Assembly (NCBI RefSeq): GCF_022832435.1
Contig: NZ_JALHLF010000014.1
Span: 1 to 37,384 of the forward strand
Reading direction: 5' to 3'
From: Novosphingobium organovorum
GTDB lineage: Bacteria; Pseudomonadota; Alphaproteobacteria; Sphingomonadales; Sphingomonadaceae
DNA length: 37,384 bases
Shown here: positions 10,085 through 18,243 of the stretch, one piece after another
Position numbering within the stretch: position 1 is the stretch's first letter
Layout of the letters: each line of letters begins with the position of its first letter
Position numbers and translations under genes: made by a program
Notes under the pieces: generated by a model
The model's database searches: none
What the model saw: the letters and a program-made list of their open reading frames with translations, nothing else
Told to the model about the DNA's origin: nothing

Positions 10085-10557
10085 GCCCCCTCACGCCTCG
10101 CGCCGATGGTCCTCATCGTTCCGGCGAGTTTAACCATGAGGCGCACCAGATCGTCGAACTCGCCCTCGCTCCACGCGGCAAAGCCTTCGTTCAGCAGCCG
10201 CTCGCGCGCGGCGTCGATGGCGCGGTTCATCGCCTCGCCAGCAGGCGTGATGTGCGCCTCACGCACGCGGCGGTCGGTCGCGCCCGGTCGGCGTTCGACG
10301 AGCCCCAGCTCATCGAGCCGGCCCATCTGGCGGCTGACGGTGGTGTAGTCGCGCCCGACCCGGTCGGCGATGTCGACCACCCCGATCGGGCCGAACTTGC
10401 CCACCGTCACGAGGAGCGGGAACAACGCCCGGTCAAGCCGGATCCCGGCTTCGCGAATGAGGATCTCGTCGCGCTCGGCGCCGTTCATCATCCCCACGAT
10501 CTGAAGCAGGGCAAGGTGGAATTCACGCAGCTGCGCCGATTTATGTGTACTTTGCAT
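10057..10557 (-). CDS. MarR-family transcriptional regulator
   Basis: A winged-helix repressor-type regulator of about 166 residues from the ATG at 10557. A second ATG at 10605 (182 residues) has a better-placed GGAG site, so the start is uncertain. The DNA-binding domain is clear: IGVVDIADRVGRDYTTVSRQMGRLDELGLVERRP (58-91), with the wing PGATDRRVREAHITP (91-105). The ends of the protein are helical, as in MarR dimers. It is divergent from the MDR gene at 10635 across a short region carrying a repeated 20-base sequence, and convergent with the OYE gene, whose end it overlaps by 28 bases. The likely targets are these two redox enzymes and itself; the ligand is unknown. Confidence 0.9.
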   Translation of the reverse strand: MQSTHKSAQLREFHLALLQIVGMMNGAERDEILIREAGIRLDRALFPLLVTVGKFGPIGVVDIADRVGRDYTTVSRQMGRLDELGLVERRPGATDRRVREAHITPAGEAMNRAIDAARERLLNEGFAAWSEGEFDDLVRLMVKLAGTMRTIGARREGAQRAANRSL

Positions 10558-10609
10558 ATAATTTCTTGCCAAAACCCCCGGCGGTCTATTAGGTGCATCT
10601 TGCATATAA
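10542..10609. promoter_or_regulatory. Repeated operator-like sequence between marR-type gene and MDR gene
   Basis: Two 20-base direct repeats, 10542-10561 and 10590-10609, are 48 bases apart, match at 15-16 of 20 positions and share an identical TTGCATATAA end. Each contains one of the two candidate ATG codons of the MarR gene on the minus strand. The spacing and position in a divergent promoter fit autoregulatory MarR sites; binding is inferred. Confidence 0.5.
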
Positions 10610-10634
10610 GTCTCCGGCAGGAAAGGACCCGCCC

Positions 10635-11579
10635 GTGAAAGCCGCCCTGATCGACCACTTCACGACCCCGCCCACGTGGCAGGACTACCCCGAACCCCAG
10701 CCGCAAGAGGACGAAGTGCTGATCGACGTGCGCGCCGCCGCGCTCAGCCAGCTGGTGCGCGCCCGCGCCTCGGGCCAGCATTACAGCGTGCGCTCGCTGC
10801 CGCTGCCCCAGATCGCCGGGGTCGACGGCGTGGGCACCCTGCCCGATGGCCGCCCCGCCTACTTCGTGCTTGCGCGCGCGCCCTACGGCACAATGGCCGA
10901 ACGCGCGCCGGTGCGGATCGACCACACCGTCGCCCTGCCCGAAGGGCTCGACCCGGTGCTGGCCGCCGGGCTGGCCAACCCCGGCATGTCGTCCTGGGCC
11001 GCGCTTGCCGAACGCGCGCGCGTTAAGCCGGGTGAAACCGTGCTCGTCAACGGCGCCACCGGCACCTCGGGCCAGCTGGCGGTCAAGGTGGCGCGCCACA
11101 TGGGCGCGGCGCGGGTGATCGCCACCGGGCGCAACCAGGCCGTGCTCGACAGCCTTGGCGCCGATGCCACGATCGGGCTCAACGCCTCCGCGGAGGATCT
11201 GGCCCTGCGCTTTGCCTCCTGCCTGTCCGAAGGCGTCGACGTGGTGCTCGACTATCTGTGGGGGCCGAGCGCGCTGGCGCTGCTCTCCACTGCCGCACGG
11301 CTGGCCCCGCACGGGCGCGAGATGCGCTTCGTCCAGATCGGGACGATGGCCGCAGCCGAGATCGCGCTGCCCGGCGCGGTGCTGCGTTCGAATTCCATTT
11401 CGCTCATGGGCAGCGGCTTTGGCAGTGTCTCGCTCCCGCGCCTGCTCCACACGATCGGCGCGCTGTTCAAAGCCGCCGCACAGGAAGGCTGGACCATCCC
11501 GCTCGACACCCTGGCGATGGAAGAGGTCCACCAGGCCTGGCAACGCCCCGGCAGCGACCGCATCGTGCTGGTGCGCTGA
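10635..11579 (+). CDS. Zinc-less medium-chain dehydrogenase/reductase (quinone oxidoreductase-like)
   Basis: A 314-residue MDR-superfamily enzyme that starts at a GTG (10635) with a strong GGAAAGGA site just upstream. It has the N-terminal GroES-like fold (EVLIDVRAAALSQLV; IAGVDGVG at 60-67) and the nucleotide-binding motif VNGATGTSGQLAVKVA (138-153). The cysteine ligands of zinc alcohol dehydrogenases are absent, as in NADPH:quinone reductases. It probably reduces quinones or enones in the cytoplasm with NAD(P)H. The gene is divergent from the MarR regulator and ends at a strong bidirectional terminator. The pairing with a MarR gene and a nearby OYE suggests a role against reactive electrophiles; the exact substrate cannot be told. 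Confidence 0.88.
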   Translation: MKAALIDHFTTPPTWQDYPEPQPQEDEVLIDVRAAALSQLVRARASGQHYSVRSLPLPQIAGVDGVGTLPDGRPAYFVLARAPYGTMAERAPVRIDHTVALPEGLDPVLAAGLANPGMSSWAALAERARVKPGETVLVNGATGTSGQLAVKVARHMGAARVIATGRNQAVLDSLGADATIGLNASAEDLALRFASCLSEGVDVVLDYLWGPSALALLSTAARLAPHGREMRFVQIGTMAAAEIALPGAVLRSNSISLMGSGFGSVSLPRLLHTIGALFKAAAQEGWTIPLDTLAMEEVHQAWQRPGSDRIVLVR

Positions 11580-11588
11580 GCGCAACGA

Positions 11589-11624
11589 AAAGCCCCCCGC
11601 AAGCATGGGCTTGCGGGGGGCTTT
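11589..11624. terminator. Bidirectional terminator between MDR gene and ornithine decarboxylase
   Basis: A perfect 16-base stem (11589-11604 with 11609-11624) with a 4-base loop ATGG. The A-run on one side and T-run on the other allow it to serve both convergent genes, which end at 11579 (+) and 11650 (-). Confidence 0.9.
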
Positions 11625-11649
11625 CGAAACACGGCCATCGGCCCTGCGA

Positions 11650-12879
11650 TCAGCGCAGCGACACCACGTTGTCCGAAACGCGCGGGTCCTTGCGCTCGCC
11701 GGTGTAGAGGCTGGCCATCGGCTCATCACTGACCACTACGACTTCGGCGCCGCCAAAACCGTTGAACGCGGTCTTCATCGCCGCGCCATAAGCGCCGAGC
11801 ATGCCGACCTCGATCCAGTCCCCCGCCTTGATACCCGGCGGCAGCATGAACGGGCCTTCCATGAAGTCCGCATCATCGCAGGTCGGACCGTAGAACGAGA
11901 ACGCCTCGAGATCCGCCGCATCGATCGCCGCGTTGTCGTTGTCCATGTCGCGCGCGATGTGGCGGACCGGGAAACGCCAGGCCACGTGCGCCGCGTCATA
12001 GAGCGCGCCATAGGCCCCGTCGTTGATGAACAGCTCGTCGCCGCGGCGCTTTTCGACCTTGACGATCAGCGAGTTGTACTCGGCCGACAGCGCACGGCCC
12101 GGTTCGCACCACAGCTCCGCGTTGTAGGCGATCGGCATCGCCTCGAAGTGGCGGTGAATGATCGCGAAGTAATCTTCGAGCGGCGGCGGCTCCATGCCCG
12201 GATAGCTCGACGGGAAGCCCCCGCCGACGTCGATCATGTCGATGACCACGCCCGCATCGGCAATCGCCGCGCGCGCGCGTTCGAGCGCCTGGACATAGGC
12301 GAACGGGGTCATCGCCTGGCTGCCGACGTGGAAGCACACGCCCAGCCAGTCCGCAACCTGGCGGGTCGACTGGAGCAGCTTGCCGGCATCGACCAGATCG
12401 ACACCGAACTTCGACGCGAGGCTGAGCTCGGAATATTCCGACGAGACGCGCAGGCGCACGCACAGGCGCAGATCGCGCGCGCGTTCGCCATTCGCATCGG
12501 TCGTCGCCGCGACGATCTTCTCGACTTCCTCGATCGTGTCGAGGCTGAAAGTACGCACGCCGTGCTGGAAATAGGCCTCGCGGATCGCGCTCGCCGTCTT
12601 GACCGGGTGCATGAAGCACAAGGTCGCCTGGGGCAGCGTGGCGCGGACCATGCGCACCTCGGCGATCGAGGCAACGTCGTAGTGCGTGATCCCGTTATCC
12701 CACAGGATCTGGATCAGATCAGGCGAGGGATTGGCCTTGACCGCATAGAGCGACTTGCCCGGAAACTTCGTCGCGAAGAACTGGGCAGCGCGCGCCGCGG
12801 CGTGCGGGCGGTTCAGGATGACGGGTTCGTCGGGCGCGAGTTCGCGCGCTACGGCCGGTGCGTCGAGATGTTGGAGCAA
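11650..12879 (-). CDS. Ornithine (or lysine/ornithine) decarboxylase, alanine-racemase fold
   Basis: A 409-residue PLP decarboxylase of fold type III, which makes putrescine from ornithine. PLP binds Lys48 in YAVKANP. His184 (CFHVGSQ), DVGGGFP (217-223) and EPGRA (259-263) are the phosphate- and ring-binding motifs, and Cys334 in GPTCDDAD is the active-site cysteine supplied by the partner subunit. The start is a TTG at 12879 with GGGGG upstream; no ATG is available near it. Lysine and cadaverine activity cannot be excluded, since related bacterial enzymes accept both. It lies 381 bases downstream of the spermidine genes on the same strand, has its own candidate promoter, and supplies the putrescine they use. 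Confidence 0.93.
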   Translation of the reverse strand: MLQHLDAPAVARELAPDEPVILNRPHAAARAAQFFATKFPGKSLYAVKANPSPDLIQILWDNGITHYDVASIAEVRMVRATLPQATLCFMHPVKTASAIREAYFQHGVRTFSLDTIEEVEKIVAATTDANGERARDLRLCVRLRVSSEYSELSLASKFGVDLVDAGKLLQSTRQVADWLGVCFHVGSQAMTPFAYVQALERARAAIADAGVVIDMIDVGGGFPSSYPGMEPPPLEDYFAIIHRHFEAMPIAYNAELWCEPGRALSAEYNSLIVKVEKRRGDELFINDGAYGALYDAAHVAWRFPVRHIARDMDNDNAAIDAADLEAFSFYGPTCDDADFMEGPFMLPPGIKAGDWIEVGMLGAYGAAMKTAFNGFGGAEVVVVSDEPMASLYTGERKDPRVSDNVVSLR

Positions 12880-13260
12880 TTCAAGGGACCCCCAGCGAAA
12901 TTGTTAGCGACAAAGCTGCCTTGCGGTTTGGAAGTCCCCATGGGGCAGCGAGGGGCGGGATATAGGATCGATGGGGCAAATCGCAAGCGAAAAACCACAC
13001 GCTTCACAAAACTGTCGCAAAGGCGGAAAAAATCCTTTGCACAGGCCCGGAAATCCCGGGTTTCTTCCTTCCATTCCAGCGCGATACGCGGGGCAAAAGG
13101 GACCGTTCCGGCAAACCCCGATAGCGCCCGTCCAACGCCGCGTCGCAGCGTGTCGAACACAACGCCAAGCTTATCGCCGCGATCCCCGCGAATCGCCCCT
13201 GGCGTGCCCGGCCGAGCCTCGCACACGGCCAGCCGAGCATCGCTGCAGGAAGCCCACCGC
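12880..13260 (-). other. Non-coding gap between nspC and ornithine decarboxylase
   Basis: 381 bases without a supported gene. A 125-codon minus-strand frame (12849-13226) crosses the decarboxylase start in another frame and shows no family features. The stretch is less GC-rich near 12970-13030, holds a candidate promoter (12959-12986) and a short inverted repeat CCCGGAAATCCCGGG near 13048-13062. The leader of the decarboxylase would be about 80 bases or longer. No riboswitch or RNA gene is recognised. Confidence 0.5.
12959..12986 (-). promoter_or_regulatory. Candidate sigma-70 promoter of ornithine decarboxylase
   Basis: On the minus strand, TTGCGA (12981-12986) and TATATC (12959-12964) are separated by 16 bases and lie about 80 bases before the TTG start at 12879. 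It is the best -35/-10 pair I could find by eye in this gap. Confidence 0.4.
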
Positions 13261-14463
13261 TCAGCTCAGGCGCGCGCGGAAGTCCTCGTAGCCGAACGTA
13301 CGGATGCATTCGAGCGAATCGGTCTCGCTGTCCCACAGCCAGATCGAGGGCAGCGGCACGCCGTTGAAGGTCGTCGTCTTGACCATCGAGTAGTGCGCCT
13401 GATCGAGAAACGCGAAGCGCGTGCCCGGCTGCGGATCGCCGGGAAAGCGATAGTCGCCGATGACATCCCCCGCGAGGCACGACGGCCCGCCCAGACGCAC
13501 CGCGCCGCCCTGCCCTTCGTCGATCATGCCGTGGTCGGCCGCAGGGACCTCGCCCAGCATCGCCGGGCGATAGGGGGCCTCGATCACGTCGGGCATGTGG
13601 CAGGTCGCCGATATGTCGACCACCGCGACCGGCATCCCGTTCCAGCCCATGTCGAGCACGGTGCCCACCAGGATGCCCGCATCGAGCGCGACCGCCTCAC
13701 CCGGCTCGATATATATCTGCGCGCCCGTGTCGTCGGCCATGTCGGACAGGAATTCGACCAGCGCGTCGCGGTCGTAATCGGCGCGGGTGACGTGGTGCCC
13801 GCCGCCCACGTTGATCCACTTGAGCTGGCCGAAGAAGGGTTCGAGATAGTCGAACACCTTGTCCCAGGTCCGCTCGAGCGGGCCCAGGTCCTGCTCGCAC
13901 AAGTTGTGGAAGTGGATACCATCGACCAGTTCGACATGCTCTTCGGTCAGCTGATCGATCGGAAAGCCCAGACGCGAGTGCGGCGCGGACGGATCGTACT
14001 TGGGCACTTCGCCCTCGGGGTGCATCGGATTGATGCGCAGGCCGATGTCGAAATTCTCACCGCGCGCGCGCGCCGCCTCGATGATCGCCGAGCAGCGCAC
14101 GATCTGCTGGGGCGAGTTGAAGATGACGTGGTCCGACAGGCGCAGGATCTCGTCGAGCTCATCGGGCTTGTAGGCTGCGCAGTAGGTCGCGATTTCGCCA
14201 TCGTAGAACTCGGAAGCCAGGCGCGCTTCCCACAATCCCGAAGTGCACACCCCATCGAGGTACTCGCCCACGATCGGCGCGGTCGACCACATCGAGAACG
14301 CCTTGAGCGCGGCCAGCACCTTGGCGCCCGAGCGTTCGCCAACGTCCTGCAAAATCTGCAGGTTGGCCCTCAGCCTGGCGGCATCGACCACGAAGGCCGG
14401 GCTGTCGACCCGCGACAGATCGAAATGGGCAAAGGCGCCCGGATCACCGGCCTTGGTTTCCAT
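13261..14463 (-). CDS. nspC: Carboxynorspermidine/carboxyspermidine decarboxylase
   Basis: Decarboxylates carboxyspermidine (or carboxynorspermidine) to the polyamine, the last step of the CASDH/CASDC route. The ATG at 14463 (METKAG) has GAGG nine bases upstream, better than an ATG three codons earlier. From it, 400 residues. It is a fold type III PLP enzyme: the PLP lysine is Lys54 in ALKAFSMW, with the HFHNLCEQ, NVGGGHHVT and IEPGEAV motifs in order and a cysteine in GGPSCLAGD near the C-terminus. The upstream dehydrogenase gene, separated by DUF486, makes its substrate; the downstream ornithine decarboxylase makes putrescine. Whether the final product is spermidine or norspermidine depends on the precursor; with ornithine decarboxylase next door, spermidine is more likely. 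Confidence 0.93.
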   Translation of the reverse strand: METKAGDPGAFAHFDLSRVDSPAFVVDAARLRANLQILQDVGERSGAKVLAALKAFSMWSTAPIVGEYLDGVCTSGLWEARLASEFYDGEIATYCAAYKPDELDEILRLSDHVIFNSPQQIVRCSAIIEAARARGENFDIGLRINPMHPEGEVPKYDPSAPHSRLGFPIDQLTEEHVELVDGIHFHNLCEQDLGPLERTWDKVFDYLEPFFGQLKWINVGGGHHVTRADYDRDALVEFLSDMADDTGAQIYIEPGEAVALDAGILVGTVLDMGWNGMPVAVVDISATCHMPDVIEAPYRPAMLGEVPAADHGMIDEGQGGAVRLGGPSCLAGDVIGDYRFPGDPQPGTRFAFLDQAHYSMVKTTTFNGVPLPSIWLWDSETDSLECIRTFGYEDFRARLS

Positions 14464-14505
14464 AGCACGCATCCTCGCTTCGAAAAGAGACGGGCCGCCC
14501 GCGCC

Positions 14506-14856
14506 TTAGCGCAGCGGCCCCTTAAAAATGAACCACGCCCCCGCGCCCACGAGCGCGAAGCCGACCAGCTCGTTGAGACCCGGCTTCTGGCCGAACAGGA
14601 ACCACGCCACCACCACGAAGGCGCCAAGCGACATGGCTTCCTGAAGGACCTTGAGCTGGTCGAGCGAATAGACCCGCGCGCCGATCCGGTTGGCCGGCAC
14701 CGCGAGCCAGTATTCGAAAAAGGCAATTCCCCAACTGAGCAACACGGCTAGCCACAAGGCCTTTCCCGGCACCTTGAGATGCCAGTACCACGCCGTGTTC
14801 ATCAGCAGGTTGGAGCCGGCCAGCATGACGACCGGCGCCACGAACGCCCAGTTCAA
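14506..14856 (-). CDS. DUF486-family small membrane protein (DMT-like)
   Basis: A 116-residue integral membrane protein from a TTG start at 14856, placed by a GAGG site eight bases before it. This start lies 10 bases after the stop of the carboxyspermidine dehydrogenase gene, and it gives the length usual for DUF486. Four hydrophobic helices are visible: WAFVAPVVMLAGSNLLM, ALWLAVLLSWGIAFFEYWL, LGAFVVVAWFLFG and LVGFALVGAGAWFIF. The NTAWYWHLK and SWGIAFFEYWLAVPANRIG segments are family hallmarks. The fold resembles half of a drug/metabolite transporter. Lying between the two genes of the spermidine pathway, it may move a polyamine or related compound, but that is only suggested by context; DUF486 has no proven function that I know of. 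Confidence 0.85.
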   Translation of the reverse strand: MNWAFVAPVVMLAGSNLLMNTAWYWHLKVPGKALWLAVLLSWGIAFFEYWLAVPANRIGARVYSLDQLKVLQEAMSLGAFVVVAWFLFGQKPGLNELVGFALVGAGAWFIFKGPLR

Positions 14857-14866
14857 TCCGTGCGCC

Positions 14867-16078
14867 TCAGAACGGAAGCGGCTCGGCCAGTTCCTCGACG
14901 CTCCAGGGCAGGCCCTGCTCGCCCAGCATTGCAAGGAACGGATCGGGATCGAACTGCTCCATGTTGAACACGCCTTCGCCGGCCCACTTGCCGGTCAGCA
15001 GCATCGCCGCACCGACCATCGCGGGAACCCCGGTGGTGTAGGACACGGCCTGGTTGCCGGTTTCCTCGAAAGCCTCTTCATGGTCGCAGATGTTCTTGAT
15101 GTAAAACGTCTTCTCCCCCGAACCATCGAGCGCTTCGCCGGTCGCGATGTCACCGATGTTGGTCTTGCCCTTGGTCGTCGCGCCAAGCGAGCTGGGCTCG
15201 GGCAGCACGGCTTTCAGGAACTGCAGCGGAATGATCTCGACACCGTTGTAAAGCACCGGATCGATCCGCGTCATGCCCACGTTTTGCAGCACGGTGAGGT
15301 GCTTGATGTACTCATCGCCAAAGGTCATCCAGAAACGGCCACGTTCCATTTCGGGCAGGAACTTGGCGAGGCTTTCCAGTTCCTCGTGGTACATCATGTA
15401 CATGTTCTTGGGGCCGACGGCCTCGAAATCGAAGGCCTGCTTATGCGCCATCGCCGGGGTCTCGACGAACTGGCCGTTCTCCCAGTGGCGCGCCGGCGCT
15501 GTCACTTCGCGGATGTTGATTTCCGGGTTGAAGTTGGTCGCGAAGGCCTGGCCATGATCGCCGCCGTTGCAGTCGAGAATGTCGAGCAGGCGGATGGTCT
15601 TCAATCGGTGCTTCTTGAGCCACATCGCGAACACGCTCGTCACGCCCGGATCGAAGCCTGAGCCGAGCAGCGCGGTCAGGCCCGCTTCCTTGAAGCGCTC
15701 CTGATAGGCCCACTGCCAGTGGTATTCGAACTTGGCCACGTCCTTGGGCTCGTAGTTCGCGGTGTCCATGTAGTTGACGCCGGTCGCCAGGCACGCGTCC
15801 ATGATCGCGAGATCCTGGTAGGGCAGCGCCAGATTGACGACGAGTTCGGGGCCGATCTGGCGGATCAGCGCCGAGGTCGCCTCCACGTCATCGGCATCGA
15901 TGGCATAGGTGCCGATGGTCACGCCGGTACGTGACTTGACCGATTCGGCAATCGCCTCACACTTCGAAACCGTGCGGCTGGCGAGATGGATATCGCTGAA
16001 GATATCCGGATTCATGGCCATCTTGTGGACCGCGACCGAGCCGACGCCACCAGCGCCGATCACCAGAACCTTGCTCAC
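14867..16078 (-). CDS. Carboxynorspermidine/carboxyspermidine dehydrogenase (saccharopine dehydrogenase-like)
   Basis: NADPH-dependent enzyme that reductively joins aspartate semialdehyde to putrescine (or diaminopropane), giving carboxyspermidine (or carboxynorspermidine). 403 residues starting at a GTG (16078) with GGAG eight bases upstream. The Rossmann motif VLVIGAGGVGSV is at residues 4-15; GSGFDPGVTSVFAMW and DCNGGDHGQAFATNFNPEIN are typical of the saccharopine dehydrogenase-like group used for this reaction rather than for lysine breakdown. It heads the minus-strand operon dehydrogenase-DUF486-nspC. The direct neighbour nspC decides the call over saccharopine dehydrogenase. Confidence 0.92.
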   Translation of the reverse strand: MSKVLVIGAGGVGSVAVHKMAMNPDIFSDIHLASRTVSKCEAIAESVKSRTGVTIGTYAIDADDVEATSALIRQIGPELVVNLALPYQDLAIMDACLATGVNYMDTANYEPKDVAKFEYHWQWAYQERFKEAGLTALLGSGFDPGVTSVFAMWLKKHRLKTIRLLDILDCNGGDHGQAFATNFNPEINIREVTAPARHWENGQFVETPAMAHKQAFDFEAVGPKNMYMMYHEELESLAKFLPEMERGRFWMTFGDEYIKHLTVLQNVGMTRIDPVLYNGVEIIPLQFLKAVLPEPSSLGATTKGKTNIGDIATGEALDGSGEKTFYIKNICDHEEAFEETGNQAVSYTTGVPAMVGAAMLLTGKWAGEGVFNMEQFDPDPFLAMLGEQGLPWSVEELAEPLPF

Positions 16079-16116
16079 CTGTCATTCTCCTTCGCCGCGA
16101 GCCGGGGAAAGGAGCG

Positions 16117-16144
16117 CATATAAGGGTCCTGTGTGACAACTCAA
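16117..16144 (-). promoter_or_regulatory. Candidate promoter of the polyamine operon
   Basis: On the minus strand TTGAGT (16139-16144) and TATATG (16117-16122) are 16 bases apart and lie about 40 bases before the GTG start at 16078. Found by eye only. Confidence 0.4.
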
Positions 16145-16235
16145 CTGTTGCAAAAGACGCGATCAACACCGGCGTTGCCGGCGGGGGACCGAGCCACTCG
16201 CCCGAGCCGGTGTCACAAACTGCCATCGAGACGTC

Positions 16236-17585
16236 ATGCCCCGGTCATCGCGCCGCGCCATGGACGAGGCCGACGCACCTGCACCGGCAAAGGACCCGAC
16301 CGCCGTGATCCCCAGCAAGGCCCCTTCCGATCCCGCTTCGGCCCACTCTCCCCACCCCCATGGCAAACGGGGCGGGCGCGGCGCCCGGCTCATCAAGGGC
16401 GCGGTCGTGCGCCACGAGGCGAGCCGCAGCGCCAAGCTGCTCGACAAGGCCTTTGCGCTCGCGTTCAAGGGGCTGGTCTATGCGCAGATCTGGGAAGACC
16501 CCGTCGCCGACATGGACGCGCTCGCGCTCGATGCGGACAGCCGCGTGCTCACCATCGCCAGCGGGGGCTGCAACGCGCTGTCCTACCTCACCGCCAACCC
16601 GCAGGCGATCACCGTGGTCGACCTCAACACCGCGCATATCGCGCTCAACAAGCTCAAGCACGCCGCGCTTCGCGAACTGACCGATTACGCGCAGCTGCGC
16701 CGCTTCATCGCCGAGGCGGACCATCCCGGCAATCTCGCGCTCTACCGTGAACGCCTCGCCCCGCAGCTCGACGAGGCCACCCGGCGCTACTGGGAGGGCC
16801 GCGATCTGGTCGGCCGCCGCCGCATCAAGGCCTTCACCCGCGGGATCTACAAACAGGGCCTGCTCGGCGGCTTCATCGGCGCCGCGCACGTCGTCGCACG
16901 CCTCTACAAGGTCGATCCGGCCGAGATCCTGGGCGCCGCCACGATCGCGGAGCAGCGCCGCGTGTTCGACGAGCGCTTCGCCCCGGTGTTCGAACGCAAG
17001 CTGGTGCGCTGGCTGACCGACCACCCCGCCTCGCTGTTTGGGCTGGGCATTCCTCCCGCGCAGTATTCCTCGCTCGCCGGACAGCAGCGCATGGCCGACG
17101 TGCTGCGCGAACGGCTGGAAAAGCTCGCCTGCGGCTTCCCGGTCAACGACAACTACTTCGCCTGGCAGGCCTTCTCGCGCGGCTACGGACGCGCCGAAGC
17201 CGCGCCGCTTCCGCCCTACCTGCAGGCCGCGAACGTCGATGCGGTGCGCGAACGCCTGCCGCGCCTGTCGGTCCGGCACGCCAACTTCACCCACGTCGTG
17301 CGCGCAAGCGAGCCGGGCGCCTTCAACCGCTTCATCCTGCTCGACGCGCAGGACTGGATGAGCGATGCCCAGCTCACCGAGCTGTGGAGCGAGATGACCC
17401 GTGTCGCGCCGCCCGGCAGCCGCGTGCTGTTCCGCACCGCCGCGGCGCCGTCGCTGCTGCCAGGACGCGTGCCGGACGCCCTGCTCGACCAGTGGGAATA
17501 CCGCGAAGCTGAATCGCAAATGGCAACCGAGGCCGATCGCTCCTCGATCTACGGCGGTGTTCACCTCTACGTGCGGCGCGGCTGA
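16236..17585 (+). CDS. btaA: SAM:diacylglycerol 3-amino-3-carboxypropyltransferase BtaA (DUF3419)
   Basis: Transfers the aminocarboxypropyl group of S-adenosylmethionine to diacylglycerol, giving diacylglycerylhomoserine, the first step of the phosphorus-free betaine lipid DGTS. 449 residues; the first 50 are a low-complexity, Pro/Ala-rich extension, and an internal ATG at 16260 could be the true start. The family signature is clear: LVYAQIWEDPVADMDAL (80-96), TIASGGCNALSYL (106-118) as the SAM-binding region, VVDLNTAHIALNKLK (127-141), and later VNDNYFAWQAFSRGYG and a C-terminal methyltransferase-like end. It is divergent from the polyamine operon and followed after 4 bases by btaB. In other alphaproteobacteria btaAB is induced by phosphate limitation. 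Confidence 0.95.
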   Translation: MPRSSRRAMDEADAPAPAKDPTAVIPSKAPSDPASAHSPHPHGKRGGRGARLIKGAVVRHEASRSAKLLDKAFALAFKGLVYAQIWEDPVADMDALALDADSRVLTIASGGCNALSYLTANPQAITVVDLNTAHIALNKLKHAALRELTDYAQLRRFIAEADHPGNLALYRERLAPQLDEATRRYWEGRDLVGRRRIKAFTRGIYKQGLLGGFIGAAHVVARLYKVDPAEILGAATIAEQRRVFDERFAPVFERKLVRWLTDHPASLFGLGIPPAQYSSLAGQQRMADVLRERLEKLACGFPVNDNYFAWQAFSRGYGRAEAAPLPPYLQAANVDAVRERLPRLSVRHANFTHVVRASEPGAFNRFILLDAQDWMSDAQLTELWSEMTRVAPPGSRVLFRTAAAPSLLPGRVPDALLDQWEYREAESQMATEADRSSIYGGVHLYVRRG

Positions 17586-17589
17586 GGGC

Positions 17590-18228
17590 ATGGCCAGCCA
17601 AGCGCACGACCATGCCGGACTGATGGACGCGATCTATCGCTGGCAGCGCCCGATCTATGACCTCACGCGCAAGTATTACCTTTTCGGGCGCGATCGGCTG
17701 ATCCGCGAACTCGACGCGCAGCCGGGCATGGCCGTGCTTGAACTGGGCTGCGGCACGGGACGCAACCTTGAACTGATCGCGCAGGCCTGGCCGGGGGTGG
17801 AGGGCTACGGGCTCGATATCTCGAACGAAATGCTCAAGAGCGCGCGCAGGCGCCTCGGGGACCGCTTCAGCCTTGCGCAAGGCGATGCCACCCATTTCGA
17901 TCCCGCCGCCCTGTTCGGGCGCGAGGCGTTCGATCGCATCGTGCTCTCCTACGCGGTCTCGATGATCCCCGACTGGCGTGGCGCGATCGCCCACGCGGCG
18001 GCCAGCCTCACGCCCGGTGGCGCGCTGCACATCGTCGATTTCGGCGATGGCGGCAGACTGCCCGGTCCGGCACGGCGGCTTCTGCTCGGCTGGCTTGCCC
18101 GGTTTCACGTTAAGCCGCGCCTCGAACTGCCCGCCCTCGCCCGCCATCTGGCCCACGCGCACGGCCTTCACGTCGAAGTGATCGACGGGCCCTTGCGCTA
18201 TTACCAGTTGGTGCGGCTGACCCGCTGA
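17590..18228 (+). CDS. btaB: SAM-dependent methyltransferase BtaB
   Basis: Methylates the amino group of diacylglycerylhomoserine three times to give DGTS. 212 residues from the ATG at 17590, four bases after the btaA stop, which suggests translational coupling. The class I fold shows motif I ELGCGTGRN (51-59), the acidic ribose-binding residue in GLDIS (74-78), and a post-motif region VLSYAVSMIPDWR. The N-terminal AIYRWQRPIYDLTRKYYLFGRDRLI segment is characteristic of BtaB-type enzymes. Position directly after btaA makes the assignment strong. The next gene starts 15 bases further on. Confidence 0.93.
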   Translation: MASQAHDHAGLMDAIYRWQRPIYDLTRKYYLFGRDRLIRELDAQPGMAVLELGCGTGRNLELIAQAWPGVEGYGLDISNEMLKSARRRLGDRFSLAQGDATHFDPAALFGREAFDRIVLSYAVSMIPDWRGAIAHAAASLTPGGALHIVDFGDGGRLPGPARRLLLGWLARFHVKPRLELPALARHLAHAHGLHVEVIDGPLRYYQLVRLTR

Positions 18229-18243
18229 GGCTATGCAGCGGGC

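Noticed and set aside
10130..10137. TTAACCAT, a CtrA half-site
   Set aside because: Inside the 3' coding end of the MarR gene, without a second half-site or promoter position.
12849..13226. 125-codon minus-strand frame between nspC and ornithine decarboxylase
   Set aside because: Overlaps the decarboxylase start in another frame; no ribosome-binding site or motif.
11155..14751. 1198-codon plus-strand open frame across the ornithine decarboxylase and nspC genes
   Set aside because: Crosses a strong terminator and two convincing minus-strand genes, with Arg/Asp-rich shadow sequence and no family motif.
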